From: Paraburkholderia phytofirmans PsJN
GTDB taxonomy: Bacteria; Pseudomonadota; Gammaproteobacteria; Burkholderiales; Burkholderiaceae
Reading direction: 5' to 3'
DNA length: 64,000 nt
NCBI RefSeq assembly: GCF_000020125.1
Contig: NC_010681.1
Span: forward strand, 124,001-188,000
Under the pieces are notes generated by a model. It saw nothing but the letters and a program-made list of their open reading frames with translations. It made no database searches and had not been told where the DNA came from. This document shows, one piece after another, positions 18,979-27,595 of this stretch; position 1 is the stretch's first letter, and the number at the start of each line of letters is the position of its first letter. Position numbers and translations under genes: made by a program.

Positions 18979-19545
18979 ATGAAAGAACTCAATGCATGGA
19001 CCGCCACGGAAATGGACAGCGTCCCGCCGATACCATCTGCAAACGCAGTCCCTGATCGGCGGTTGCGGCGGGCCGAAGCCGAAGTCCGTCGGCTGACCCG
19101 ATGTGTTGAGCTGAAGGACCGGCAGCTCTGCGAGTTACGCAGGGCGCTCGCGCACTCGGCGACCGTTCACTATTCGTTTGAAGATCGCCTGCAGCGAGAA
19201 CTCGATTCCCTCCGGATCATGGCGCCCAACGACGGATTCGAGGAACACTGGGGCACGCCAGCGAGCGATCAACCGGGTGAGGGCGTCGTCGTGAAGCTGC
19301 CCTATATGACATCGATCCTGTCCATTCTGTTCGATGCGATGTGTACCTTCTGGGGTGACTGCGATCGCGATCGTCCTCCGAAGTCTGCGACGGTGGCACA
19401 CGCGATCGATGAGTGCCTCGGCTTGAGTTCACAACAGAATGGCGAGGCGTCGCGCAGCGGTCAGGCATATGCATCGGCGATCAGGCCGGACTGGGTGAAG
19501 GAGGCCGACAACCGGCATCATTGTCGGCCAGCCCGTATGCGCTGA
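18979..19545 (+). CDS. Hypothetical protein with N-terminal coiled coil
   Basis: A 188-residue frame starting at an ATG preceded by GCAGGGAACATC. Residues about 30-60 (RRLRRAEAEVRRLTRCVELK onwards) look like a short coiled coil; the middle is acidic and polar with a hydrophobic patch LPYMTSILSILFDAM. It converges with luxI, 24 nt between the two stops. I recognise no family. Its conserved-looking N-terminus and neighbourhood suggest a real gene, but this is not certain. Confidence 0.5.
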   Translation: MKELNAWTATEMDSVPPIPSANAVPDRRLRRAEAEVRRLTRCVELKDRQLCELRRALAHSATVHYSFEDRLQRELDSLRIMAPNDGFEEHWGTPASDQPGEGVVVKLPYMTSILSILFDAMCTFWGDCDRDRPPKSATVAHAIDECLGLSSQQNGEASRSGQAYASAIRPDWVKEADNRHHCRPARMR

Positions 19546-19569
19546 CGCTACGCTCCAGTGTCAAGCTGT

Positions 19570-20283
19570 CTAAACGGTTGCCTGCTTGCGCGTCGCCCCT
19601 CCGCGACAGACTGCGCCGGACATCTCATCGCACGCATGCCCCGAATGTTCGCAAGGTTCGGGAAGGGATAGCTCTCCGAAGCGGGTGACGGAGGCCAGCA
19701 ATATAAGCGGATCGCACTGGAGTCTCTGGAAAGTGGGAAGCCCCAGGTCGATTGAGCACGCAACGATGTCGGAATGGGCGGATGCATGAACGTTCATATC
19801 GTGCAGTTCCAGCCCGAAACGTCGGTACAGGCGGGCAACAGGCCGTGAGACCACGCCGATCACGCGTGTTGCGCCGAACGAGAGGGCGAGCGCCATGGCA
19901 TACGGGAACAGGGACATGCCCGACGTCGAGCCCGTCCGGCGATCCGGTAGCCCTGAACCGGCGAATCGCGACATCTCCCATACCGAAGGGGATGACGGCA
20001 GGGGGCATGGACCTGCAAGTTCCGGAAAGACGTTGCGGAGCAGATAGGGCCCAGTGGTCGGCATAAGTCGGGCGCATCCACATACCTCGCCGCCTCCTGA
20101 CAGCGCGACCAGATGGACAGTATTGGCTCCGTCGAACTCATCCCACTCGCTTGTGGCATCCTGGTGGACGCCGGGTATTTCCCAGTGCAGGCGCTCGACG
20201 AAGACCTTGTGGCGGAAGACTCCGAGACGGCGATGGATATCCGGTGGCAGCTCATCAAGCCTGCCGGCGACAATGAAAGACAT
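19570..20283 (-). CDS. LuxI-type acyl-homoserine lactone synthase
   Basis: A 237-residue autoinducer synthase joining an acyl group from acyl-ACP to S-adenosylmethionine. The invariant residues of the family are present: Arg24, Phe28 and Trp34 in FRHKVFVERLHW, Asp48 and Asp51 in WDEFD, Arg72 in CARLMP, and the Glu and Arg of VWEMSRFAG. The start ATG at 20283 has GGAGGAG seven bases upstream. It is the last gene of the luxR-luxI pair behind the biosynthetic operon. The C-terminal 30 residues after the GELSLPEP segment are unusual for the family. The acyl chain cannot be deduced. Confidence 0.92.
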   Translation of the reverse strand: MSFIVAGRLDELPPDIHRRLGVFRHKVFVERLHWEIPGVHQDATSEWDEFDGANTVHLVALSGGGEVCGCARLMPTTGPYLLRNVFPELAGPCPLPSSPSVWEMSRFAGSGLPDRRTGSTSGMSLFPYAMALALSFGATRVIGVVSRPVARLYRRFGLELHDMNVHASAHSDIVACSIDLGLPTFQRLQCDPLILLASVTRFGELSLPEPCEHSGHACDEMSGAVCRGGATRKQATV

Positions 20284-20295
20284 GGGCTCCTCCGG

Positions 20296-20312
20296 GTGTC
20301 AGCGTTTGACAC
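20296..20312. promoter_or_regulatory. Inverted repeat at the luxI translation start region
   Basis: A perfect GTGTCA-N5-TGACAC repeat sits immediately upstream of the luxI ribosome site (20287-20293). It could be an operator or an mRNA hairpin restricting ribosome access. It does not match the lux-box consensus. Confidence 0.4.
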
Positions 20313-20351
20313 GACGCTATCAGCGCACCTGCGGCGCGGAAACTCGGAGCT

Positions 20352-20363
20352 TTAGGAGGGTGT
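20352..20363 (+). promoter_or_regulatory. 12-bp motif shared with the biosynthetic operon promoter region
   Basis: TTAGGAGGGTGT occurs here, 70 nt upstream of luxI, and again at 35220-35231 upstream of the first gene of the biosynthetic operon, in the same orientation relative to both. A possible lux-box-like element, CTG-N9-CAG at about 20431-20445, is one base short of the usual spacing. Confidence 0.4.
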
Positions 20364-21027
20364 CGGTCAGCACGCAAGCGTGCGCTGACGCACCTTGCCT
20401 GCACGGCGGTGTATAGCGGATGTGAGGGATCTGTCGGAAAAGCAGGTTCAGGGTTTGATGATGCCCTGGACGCTCGCGTAGACGGCGGCGGCCGTCCTGC
20501 TGCACATGTTGAGCGCCTGCATTGCCTTTCCGATGTGGTAGTCAACGGTATAGTGAGATCGCCCGAGAATTTTGGCGATTTCGGCCGAGGTCTTGCCGCG
20601 GGCGACCCAGGTCAGGCATACGATCTGACATGGCGTCAGCAGGCGCGAGGCCCTGCATCGTGATATCGGGGAGAGCCGATGCAGTTCGCAATGAAACTGT
20701 GTGCTGATGAGGCAGGCGATCCGTGACTTGATGGCATCGTTCACGGAATGAAGGGGGCCGGACAGATTGAACAGCACGACACTGCCATCGGCCTGATGGA
20801 CCGGGATGCTAAGGCCGCCGGGCAGCCCTGCCTCTTTTGCTTCGTCGAGCAGACGACGTTCGGCTTTGCTCAGGCCGGCGATATCGTGCCACCGGTAAGG
20901 CGTGGACTGGATGAACGCAGCCCGATGCACGGGATCGGTGGCCGCATAATCCCGCCCCTCGTAATACTGTACCCATTCCCGCGGGTAGTGGGCACCGATC
21001 ATTTCTATCGCCGTGCGGCGTGGGTTG

Positions 21028-21054
21028 CTGAGCGTGAGCACGTAAATCGATGGG
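21028..21054 (+). repeat. Left terminal inverted repeat of the transposon
   Basis: 27 bp starting CTGAGCGTGAGCACG, exactly the reverse complement of 24426-24452. It is preceded by GTTG, the candidate target duplication. Confidence 0.9.
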
Positions 21055-21093
21055 GCAATGAGCAACATAAATGATGTTCGAGGGACGAAGTAA

Positions 21094-21117
21094 AACGGGA
21101 GCGATGAAGCTCCCGTT
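21094..21117 (-). terminator. Intrinsic terminator at the end of the transposon operon
   Basis: Nine-base perfect stem AACGGGAGC / GCTCCCGTT with a six-base loop; on the minus strand it is followed by TTTTAC. It lies just after the stop of the last transposon gene (21124) and would shield the downstream luxR remnant and luxI from element transcription. Confidence 0.75.
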
Positions 21118-21123
21118 GTCGTT

Positions 21124-21339
21124 TCAGAATGGCTCGTCAATGCTCTGGTGTGGCGGCTGTGTCGGACCGCGGTACCAGGGCTCGCGATAGCGGCGGATCT
21201 GGGTGGCGTAGGCGCGGCTGAACCACAGATAGAGGTCTTCGATGAAGAACTGCATCATGTAGGCTGCCTCGTCGGAGAGCTCGGGCAATGGCAAGCTCCG
21301 GGAGGCGTTGGGTTTGTGAGGTGATGCTTTACGGGACAT
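21124..21339 (-). CDS. Small transposon-encoded protein
   Basis: A 71-residue protein starting MSRKASPHKPNASRSLPLPE with a central hydrophobic-aromatic segment AAYMMQFFIEDLYLWFSRAY. Its ATG at 21339 is directly after the ATPase stop (21341), so it is translationally coupled. A longer frame to 21402 overlaps the ATPase and is less likely. I know no function; the position as third gene after transposase and ATPase suggests an accessory or target-selection role. Confidence 0.6.
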   Translation of the reverse strand: MSRKASPHKPNASRSLPLPELSDEAAYMMQFFIEDLYLWFSRAYATQIRRYREPWYRGPTQPPHQSIDEPF

Positions 21340-21340
21340 G

Positions 21341-22198
21341 TCATCGGGCTCCGTTGGGTTGACGCGCTGGCGTGCGGCGCGAGGACTGTGTTGATGGTGC
21401 AAAGACCTCGAAGTACAGCTTCTCGTCGAGTTCGGACAGTTCCCGCTGCGCGGCGGTGGTGAGCAGTTCGTTGGCGAGCGTGGTGAGCACGCGGTAGTTG
21501 CCCAGCGCGTGTTCGCACAGCGTGTGGCGCAGCGGCGGTGTCATCAGCTGCGGGGCGCCGGCGCTGGCGAGCAGATGTTCGAGGCAGGCCAGCAGGTCGT
21601 CGGCCGAAGCCTTCTCGGTCCCCAGGCGGGAACGGATACGGCTGCCCAGTGGCAGCAGTTCGTCGCGCCGCAGCTTGTCGGTCAGGCGCGTGTCGCCGGC
21701 GAGCACCACGCACAGCAGGGGCTGCGAATCGAAGCGGGCGCTGGCCATGAGCCGCAGTTCGTTGAGCACGCCGGGACTCATTTCCTGCGCTTCGTCGATC
21801 AGCAGGATTGGGCGCCGGCGCGTGCTTTGCAGGTGCGACATCCACCGGTCGCGCAGCGACCTGAAGCCGCCCCAGCGGTTGTGCGGCCGGAGTTCCAGAC
21901 CGAAGATGTCGCCCATCTCGCGATAGAAGTCGGCAAGGTTGCTCTGCGGATGATTGATCGAGACGACTGTCAGATCGGTCAGTCGCTCGAGCTTCTCGGC
22001 CAGCACGCGCATGACCACGCTCTTGCCGGTCCCCGGCTCGCCGTGGATCATCGCGAAGCCGCCTTCGCGCACGAGCGCGTTCTCGATGCGCCAGCAGAAG
22101 TTCTCGACGCGCGGCGGCACGTACAGCGCTTCGAGGGGAAGCTCCGGCGAGAACGGGTTCCACTTCAGGCCGTAGAGGGCTTGCAGACGCTGGCTCAT
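21341..22198 (-). CDS. AAA ATPase of the transposon (TniB/ExeA-like)
   Basis: A 285-residue ATPase resembling ExeA/TniB/MuB proteins that select target DNA and activate the transposase. Walker A is [11 protein letters not shown] near residue 50, Walker B is [11 protein letters not shown] near residue 130, followed by a sensor-like [11 protein letters not shown]. The N-terminus [19 protein letters not shown] is typical of ExeA-like proteins. It begins four bases inside the transposase stop (ATGA overlap). Confidence 0.9.
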   Translation of the reverse strand: MSQRLQALYGLKWNPFSPELPLEALYVPPRVENFCWRIENALVREGGFAMIHGEPGTGKSVVMRVLAEKLERLTDLTVVSINHPQSNLADFYREMGDIFGLELRPHNRWGGFRSLRDRWMSHLQSTRRRPILLIDEAQEMSPGVLNELRLMASARFDSQPLLCVVLAGDTRLTDKLRRDELLPLGSRIRSRLGTEKASADDLLACLEHLLASAGAPQLMTPPLRHTLCEHALGNYRVLTTLANELLTTAAQRELSELDEKLYFEVFAPSTQSSRRTPARQPNGAR

Positions 22199-23631
22199 GC
22201 CTCCTCCTGCCAGTTGGCGGGAATCCAGGCTGGCGGCAACCCGGTTGCGGCGTGGTCGGCCAGCATCTGGCGTAGCAGCGGCGCGATGCCGGGCGCACTG
22301 GCCGGTGGCGGCTCGACATTGACGGCATCGAGTCGCCTGCGCTGGCCATCAGCATTGGCGGCCTTGTCCAGCGGCCGCAGCGGGCACAGCACGGCGCCGC
22401 TGCCGGCGTCGACGAGATCGACGCCGCTCAGGTCCCAGCGCGCATAGCGCAGGTGCACGCGCTGCAGGTGCCGGTAGGCCGAGGGAATCTCGAAGCGCGT
22501 GCCGGCCAGACTCACGGTGCCATCCGAGCGCCGCTGGGCGCGCGTCACGTCGATACGGAATGCGGCGCGCAGCGCGTCACTCGACGGGCATTCGCGGCCC
22601 ACATCGGGGCCGGCCAGATAGCGTTTGAGCGGCGTGCCACCGATCTCAGAATGATGCGCGTGGTGGTACTCGCGCTCGATCCACGCGTGGGTGGCCTGAT
22701 TGAGCAGTTCGAGCGTGAGATTGGGCTCGCCTTCGAGCATGGCCATCACGCGCCCTTCGATGCGGGCCCAGAACGTTTCCTGCTTCGCGTTCTGGTACGG
22801 CGAATATGGCAAGGTCGTCTGGTGCAGCACGCCGAGCGCGAGCAAGCCGGCGGTCGTCTCCTCGGCAAGCATTGCTGCGCCGTTGTCGGTCATCAGTGCG
22901 CGAGGCCGGCCACGACGCTGGAGCGCCTGGGTGAGCCCATGGATCAGACTACGTGCGGTCTCATCGAGAAACCATTGCGCGTGACAGACGACGCGCGAAC
23001 GGTCATCGAGCACGCACAGCAGCATCGGCGTGATCCACTGGCCATCATGCGTGAGCAGCTTGCGCGAGCCGTGATGGAAATCGAGATGCCAGAGCGCGTT
23101 GACGTGCTCGACCTCGAAGCTGCGGACCTCGAGCTTCTCGAGGCGATCGCGTGCGAGCATCGCGCCGGCGCTGGTATGACGCGGCTTGCGTTCACGGGAC
23201 AGGCCCTGCGCACGCAGATAACGACGCACCGTCGTGTACGACGGCAGGTTCGCCGGGCCGAGCGTGACCTTGAGATTGTCGACGTGCAACTGGCAGGTCC
23301 AGCCGGGATGTTCCCGGTACTGCGCGCGAATCGCCTGTACCGCCTGAGGCGACAGGCTTGCGCCGGCGCCGCTGGGGCGCTTGCGGTCGCGCAGGCTCGC
23401 CACCGGATCGTGGGCCGCCTTGCGGGCCCGGTAGAACCACCGCTCAACGGTGGAGCGGCCGAACTGGACATCGTCGCCAGTGACGGGATGACGCCAGCGT
23501 TTGGCGGCCAGCGCGGTGATGAGTTCGCGCACCTGCCCGGGTTCAGGCGGTGCTGCCAGCAAGGGGCCCACAACCGCAAAGCGCAGGCGCGCCCAACGAT
23601 CCCGCAGGGGTAAATCGTGAAGTTCAGTCAT
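22195..23631 (-). CDS. DDE transposase with rve core and Mu-type C-terminal domain
   Basis: A 478-residue transposase. N-terminal HTH region ([16 protein letters not shown]), rve catalytic core with the acidic triad visible as the Asp of [10 protein letters not shown], the Asp of [10 protein letters not shown] and the Glu of [13 protein letters not shown], and a C-terminal beta-barrel region typical of Mu/TniA transposases. The ATG at 23631, preceded by GGAGAGAGC, is chosen over an extension to 23655. It is intact, matching the intact element ends. Confidence 0.92.
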   Translation of the reverse strand: MTELHDLPLRDRWARLRFAVVGPLLAAPPEPGQVRELITALAAKRWRHPVTGDDVQFGRSTVERWFYRARKAAHDPVASLRDRKRPSGAGASLSPQAVQAIRAQYREHPGWTCQLHVDNLKVTLGPANLPSYTTVRRYLRAQGLSRERKPRHTSAGAMLARDRLEKLEVRSFEVEHVNALWHLDFHHGSRKLLTHDGQWITPMLLCVLDDRSRVVCHAQWFLDETARSLIHGLTQALQRRGRPRALMTDNGAAMLAEETTAGLLALGVLHQTTLPYSPYQNAKQETFWARIEGRVMAMLEGEPNLTLELLNQATHAWIEREYHHAHHSEIGGTPLKRYLAGPDVGRECPSSDALRAAFRIDVTRAQRRSDGTVSLAGTRFEIPSAYRHLQRVHLRYARWDLSGVDLVDAGSGAVLCPLRPLDKAANADGQRRRLDAVNVEPPPASAPGIAPLLRQMLADHAATGLPPAWIPANWQEEA

Positions 23632-23729
23632 GCTCTCTCCAGGGATGCGGCGCACCGCGCCGCGATTCGGGGGAGAGGCGAGACTACCGGCGCAGTCCGA
23701 GGGGGGCGAGCGACAAGTTCTGCGGGCGG

Positions 23730-24308
23730 TTACCGTCCCTCACGCAGGGTGCTCACGGCGCTGCCGCTGGTGAGCGGTGAGAGCCAGCGCAGCAGGCATG
23801 GCAATGGCTCGGCAGGCTGCGTGGTAGCGAAGCGCTCGAGCAGGCTTGCCGGCACCTGTGCGGTCTCGACGGGCGGCACGAACGCCGCCCGTCCGAGCGC
23901 CCAGAACGGTGTGCCGACAAACCCGGTCATCCACCAGTGCCGCCATCGCGCGATCGTCGAGGGTGGCACGCCCAGCGCATCGAGCTGGCGCATTGCCGCG
24001 GCCGTACCGGCGCTCGCACGCGTGGCGCTGACGACAATCATGATTGCGGCGGTGTAGACGCGCCGGCCGAGAAAGCGCACCGAGAATGGCGTGGTACGAC
24101 GGCGACAGTCGGCGCAGCAGAAGCTGTAGCGGAACTCGCAGTGGCAGCGGGCTTCGTATGAAATTCCGCGCGGCTTGCGCGGGTAGCGGGCGCTATGGAG
24201 TACGCCACCGCAGCGACAACGCTGCGCGCGGGTCTGTTCGGCGAAGTCCTGATCGATACGTAACAGCAGGTGATAGAAGTTGGGATCGCGGGCACTCACG
24301 TGGCACAC
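23730..24308 (-). CDS. Zinc-ribbon protein of the transposon
   Basis: A 192-residue protein with an N-terminal cysteine-rich region: QRCRCGG, then EARCHCEFRYSFCCADCRRR, which looks like one or two zinc ribbons as in transposase-associated proteins. The C-terminal part (RQLDALGVPPSTIARWRHWW) looks like a helix-turn-helix. It lies between the right end and the transposase on the same strand. The role is not known. Confidence 0.75.
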   Translation of the reverse strand: MCHVSARDPNFYHLLLRIDQDFAEQTRAQRCRCGGVLHSARYPRKPRGISYEARCHCEFRYSFCCADCRRRTTPFSVRFLGRRVYTAAIMIVVSATRASAGTAAAMRQLDALGVPPSTIARWRHWWMTGFVGTPFWALGRAAFVPPVETAQVPASLLERFATTQPAEPLPCLLRWLSPLTSGSAVSTLREGR

Positions 24309-24425
24309 TCTGGAAGTCTCGGTTCTTGGCAGACACGAGACTCTCCCTTGGGCGTCGTTTGTGCAAGATGCCTGAGGGAGACCCCCACCGCTACATCACG
24401 CAAGCTGCTCAAAACGCCCCGAATT

Positions 24426-24452
24426 CCCATCGATTTACGTGCTCACGCTCAG
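24426..24452 (-). repeat. Right terminal inverted repeat of the transposon
   Basis: Reads CCCATCGATTTACGTGCTCA on the plus strand up to its outer CTCAG end; exact reverse complement of 21028-21054, followed by GTTG. Confidence 0.9.
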
Positions 24453-24671
24453 GTTGCTTGAGCGGCTGCGCATGACGCGGCTGATGACGTAATGGGGAAA
24501 GCCAAGCGTCGTGGCCGCGCTGCCGAATGAATCGACAAGCGAAGGAATGTCCGAAGCGGATGCAAGACGCATCACGAGTGCAGGCGTATCAGCCAGTAGA
24601 TGATCCGCTTCAGATGCCCTGCGCTGGAGTTCGTTTGAACGGCGTCGAGAGACATGTTTCATCTTCGTCAC

Positions 24672-24980
24672 CCCGGCGCTGCTCCACAGAATCCGGGTCG
24701 CGTGTGCCTCGCAGATGCAAGACTCTGTGCCACAGCCGCGTGGCTCATACGACGCGCGTCACCGGGGGTGGGGAGCCAGTCAGAGGTCCACACGTGACCG
24801 CCGCCTCAGCGGCGTCCCCAATCGTCAGCTCAACGCCTTACGGCCGCCCAGCTGACTGCATTTAACAATCATTATAGTATGCAGATTGCGAGTTGGAGGT
24901 TCGCGGTACAAAGATCCCAAGGGAATTCAGTTTGCCTTGCTCACGGGTGTCTGAAGCGGGAGGCGTGCCGTGGCGGGACC
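24672..24980 (-). promoter_or_regulatory. luxR upstream region with a possible -10
   Basis: About 310 bases between the last ketosynthase-like gene and luxR. On the minus strand a perfect TATAAT (24871-24876) lies 200 nt before the luxR start, but there is no matching -35 at 17-18 bp, so it would need an activator. No other gene is seen here. Confidence 0.35.
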
Positions 24981-25907
24981 CTAGCGGACCAGCAGTGCAA
25001 CTGCCGAAAATCCACCGATACCCCTTGCAAACAGCAGGAATGGCTGCCCTGGCGCCAGGTCGTGACACTGGGCAAGATTGATGAATGCATCGCTGACGGT
25101 GACGTGCCCGATGCGCGAAAAGTTCTCCGAGAACAGCCGGTCCCTGGGAATCCGCAGCGAATCCAGCAACCGGTGCCACGCAGGCAGGTCAAGGTGATGC
25201 GGCAGGATACGACGGATATCGTCCAGTGCGATATGTGCCTGCCGGGCGGTGTGTGTGATCAGTCTGCGCGCCGTGAAGAAGTGTTGTGCTGCCAGGCGCG
25301 ATTCGTCTTGTTCCAGCACTCCTCGCCAGCCTGCGCCGGTGGCATGCATTGTGATCGCCACCAGGCGGTTGATGGGAGCGTCGCGCTCGATGAAGGCGGC
25401 AAACGCACCATCCCCCAGAATCCCTTCGGCGATCATTAATCTTTCTGATGCCAGCGGCATGACGTCGGCGCCGACAAGCAGCACCCGTTTCATATGGGGG
25501 CGGGCGACGAACATTGCCCTGATCACGCGCAGTGCGCCAAGGCCCGACGCACAATGCTGCTGCGCGAACGAAAAGGCTTCAGCGTTGCTGAAGCCGAACC
25601 GGTCACACAGCAGGCCCGGCAACGACTGTGGCGGCGGCGCGATGCTGCCCTGTAGTGTGTGAACATAGACGAGGCAGTCGACCTCACGCGGCGCAATAGC
25701 GGACGCAACGAGAAGGCGCTGAACCGCGCTGGCCGCCAGGCCAATTGCGGTTTGTCCGTTCGCACTGCGGTACTTATACATTCCGGCCTGCTCAAGTTTC
25801 CGCACGGTGGCGATCGTCTGCCGGGTACGTTGCCCCCAGTCCCGGATATTGTCGATGCACGGGGGGAGATAAAAAGCGACGTGCGCTATGCCGAGATCGG
25901 GAATCAT
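24981..25907 (-). CDS. FabH-fold (KAS III-like) condensing enzyme A, Cys-bearing subunit
   Basis: A 308-residue thiolase-fold protein. The nucleophile is Cys119 in FAQQHCASGLGAL; the catalytic His is His237 in LPHHLDLPAW. Where FabH has the active-site Asn (RHGN), this protein has RIGH, giving Cys-His-His, a triad otherwise seen in KAS I/II. The C-terminal glycine motif is RGIGGFSA. It overlaps the upstream partner gene by ATGA (25904-25907), and that partner lacks the nucleophile. Heterodimeric FabH-type enzymes such as PqsBC and LstAB are the nearest known design. The substrate is unknown. Confidence 0.85.
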   Translation of the reverse strand: MIPDLGIAHVAFYLPPCIDNIRDWGQRTRQTIATVRKLEQAGMYKYRSANGQTAIGLAASAVQRLLVASAIAPREVDCLVYVHTLQGSIAPPPQSLPGLLCDRFGFSNAEAFSFAQQHCASGLGALRVIRAMFVARPHMKRVLLVGADVMPLASERLMIAEGILGDGAFAAFIERDAPINRLVAITMHATGAGWRGVLEQDESRLAAQHFFTARRLITHTARQAHIALDDIRRILPHHLDLPAWHRLLDSLRIPRDRLFSENFSRIGHVTVSDAFINLAQCHDLAPGQPFLLFARGIGGFSAVALLVR

Positions 25908-26965
25908 GAGGCGGGGCGGACCTCGTCATGCTGACAGAAGGAGGGCACGCCGTTCGCGCCCAGCAGCGCCGAGCCGACGAAACCACCTATCCCGTAACCC
26001 CAGAGCAGCGTGCGGCGCGCTCGCAGAGACGCCGTGCGGTTAAGTGTCTGTGCCAGTCGTACGATGGAATCGGCTGCGCCGAGATGAATACCGACCTCAT
26101 GCTGCGCTCTCGCGTTTGGTTGGCCGAAATGCTCACTGACTGCAGCCGCGAGCGACGTCATGCCTGGCTGTCCGACAATCTCGTCAATTTCATCGCAACG
26201 AAGGGCGTGTCGCGCGAGGAGAAAGTCGATTATCGACAGCAACGAGAATGTCCAGGCCTCCGGGACGACTTCGGTACATCGTCCGACCTCCTGGGGAACG
26301 TGCCGGACTGCTGCATCGAGCAGGTACAGGCCGTCTGTTCTCCGGTCGGCTCTTTCAACGAGCAGTGCACCGGCAGCGTCCCCGTGCACGATGCCAGGTC
26401 CGCAGATTCTGGAAAACGGCGGATACCATTTCTCCGCTGCAACGATCAGTATCGTGTGCACGTCCGGTTCAGCGTCGAGCAGGTCGGAAGCAAGCCTTAA
26501 CGCTGTGAAGGGTGACGCGCCATGCTGCTGCGAGACCGAAAAAGCAAAGCACGGCGGTCCCACTTCGGCACACAGCCGCCCGGCAACCGTCGTGGAAACG
26601 TGCTCGTCCGGTATGCTATGGCAGAACATCACGACATCGATGGGTCGCACGCGATGCGGCCGCACCGAGCAGATCCCGTTTGCCACTTTTGCGGCGAGTC
26701 CTGACAGATCTGTCCTGGTTTCGACCGGTATCTCGCACGCCAGGTCGAGCGGCAGAAGACCGGGAGGCACAGGCAGCGAACCACCGGTTTCCCCATGTGG
26801 CGACGCCTCGATCCAGTGCCCGTAGTCGGGATGCCACGACTTCACCCAGGCATCCCAGCCAGAATGACCGGTCGCGCGAAGTGCCGGCTCCATTGCCGTC
26901 CATCGGGACAGCGTCATGGTATCAGGCACCCAGGCCGTCACGGCGGTGATGACGGCCGGGCTCAT
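25904..26965 (-). CDS. FabH-fold partner protein A, nucleophile replaced by Gly
   Basis: A 353-residue KAS III-like protein in which the active-site position reads VSQQHGASPF, Gly149 in place of Cys. The segment that should hold the catalytic His reads EIVGQPGMTS, so His is lost too. The C-terminal GYGIGGFVGSALL glycine motif is kept, so the fold is intact. The start ATG at 26965 overlaps the GNAT stop by ATGA; an upstream extension to 27151 lies inside that gene. It is likely a non-catalytic, specificity or dimer subunit for the following gene, as PqsB is for PqsC. Confidence 0.82.
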   Translation of the reverse strand: MSPAVITAVTAWVPDTMTLSRWTAMEPALRATGHSGWDAWVKSWHPDYGHWIEASPHGETGGSLPVPPGLLPLDLACEIPVETRTDLSGLAAKVANGICSVRPHRVRPIDVVMFCHSIPDEHVSTTVAGRLCAEVGPPCFAFSVSQQHGASPFTALRLASDLLDAEPDVHTILIVAAEKWYPPFSRICGPGIVHGDAAGALLVERADRRTDGLYLLDAAVRHVPQEVGRCTEVVPEAWTFSLLSIIDFLLARHALRCDEIDEIVGQPGMTSLAAAVSEHFGQPNARAQHEVGIHLGAADSIVRLAQTLNRTASLRARRTLLWGYGIGGFVGSALLGANGVPSFCQHDEVRPAS

Positions 26966-27570
26966 GGGCCGCCCGCAGCTGAATGGAAGCCGTTGGGCAG
27001 ATCGCCCGGCAGCAGATCGTAGAGGACTCGCCCGCATCGCGATCCCTGCATGACATGGCAATCGCGCTGCATCCCGATCATGCGGAATCCGATCCGTTCG
27101 AGCAGGCGTCGCGAACGTACATTGCAGTCCACGGCCCATGCCGTGATGCAATGCAGCCGCCCGATTTCAAACGCCTCGCGAAGGATCGCCGTGGAGGCGA
27201 GAAGCGTCATGTTCCTGCACGCGGGCCGCCGACTGTCGCGCAGTACCCAGAATGAGCCCGTGCCAAAGGCGTGTGTGAGATCGCTGACGGCAACCAGTCC
27301 ACTGGCGAGGGGGTTGCCCGTGGCGCCGAAGACGCGGAGACGATGCCGGCCGCCTTGCATCATGAGCTGCACAGCGAGAACGGGAAGCGTCTGGCGACCC
27401 TGCCCGAAGTCGAACCACTGGTTGATGCCCGGATCGGCGAGCCAGGTCGCGATGTCATTGACGTCATTGCCATCGGGCTCACGCAGCCAGCATGAGGCCG
27501 TTCCTACGGACGTCTGGAGGGATCCTTCCGTCTGCCGGATGGATGCCTGTGCCTTTGCGTCGTCCCTCAC
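26962..27570 (-). CDS. GNAT-family N-acetyltransferase (RimJ/RimL-like)
   Basis: A 202-residue acyltransferase: an opening WLREPDGNDVNDIATWLADP typical of RimJ/RimL-type proteins, a beta-strand region around FGTGSFWVLRDSRRPAC, and the C-terminal NVRSRRLLERIGF acyl-CoA-binding signature of GNATs. It is 25 nt after the acyl-CoA dehydrogenase-like gene and overlaps the next gene by four bases. In this pathway it may transfer an acyl group to an amine, for instance one produced by the PLP decarboxylase; that link is inference. Confidence 0.82.
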   Translation of the reverse strand: MRDDAKAQASIRQTEGSLQTSVGTASCWLREPDGNDVNDIATWLADPGINQWFDFGQGRQTLPVLAVQLMMQGGRHRLRVFGATGNPLASGLVAVSDLTHAFGTGSFWVLRDSRRPACRNMTLLASTAILREAFEIGRLHCITAWAVDCNVRSRRLLERIGFRMIGMQRDCHVMQGSRCGRVLYDLLPGDLPNGFHSAAGGP

Positions 27571-27595
27571 ATCGAACCTCCTGCCGGTGTACGTT

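Larger units (their letters stand above)
21028..24452 (-). mobile_element. Mu/Tn552-like transposon inserted in luxR
   Basis: A 3425-bp element bounded by perfect 27-bp inverted repeats (21028-21054 and 24426-24452; outer end CTGAGCGTGAGCACG). It encodes, in order of transcription, a zinc-finger protein, a DDE transposase with Mu-type C-terminus, an AAA ATPase and a 71-residue protein. The flanks carry GTTG on both sides; if the terminal base is counted as target, the duplication is 5 bp (GCAAC on the minus strand), the usual size for this class. Intact genes and perfect ends suggest a recent insertion. Confidence 0.92.
20448..24671 (-). pseudogene. LuxR-type AHL receptor gene interrupted by a transposon
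   Basis: The C-terminal part (about 21027 down to 20448) has the autoinducer-binding residues in REWVQYYEGRDYAATDPV and YRWHDI, and a LuxR HTH (LTPCQIVCLTWVARGKTSAE, then SHYTVDYHIGKAM). The missing N-terminus lies 3.4 kb away at 24453-24671: DIPSLVDSFGSAATTLGFPH then YVISRVMRSRSSN. Deleting the element between them and one copy of the short target repeat joins RSRSSN to PRRTAIEMIGAHYP in frame. The original start is the ATG at 24662 or GTG at 24671. As it stands no full LuxR can be made; an internal-start fragment lacks the first third of the ligand domain. Confidence 0.9.

Noticed and set aside
20429..20447. lux box CTG-N9-CAG upstream of luxI
   Set aside because: Spacing is one base short of the usual lux box and it overlaps the luxR 3' end; only mentioned as possible.
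21255..22355. 366-codon frame overlapping the transposon ATPase
   Set aside because: Arg/Ala/Pro-rich shadow in another frame; the ATPase frame has Walker motifs.
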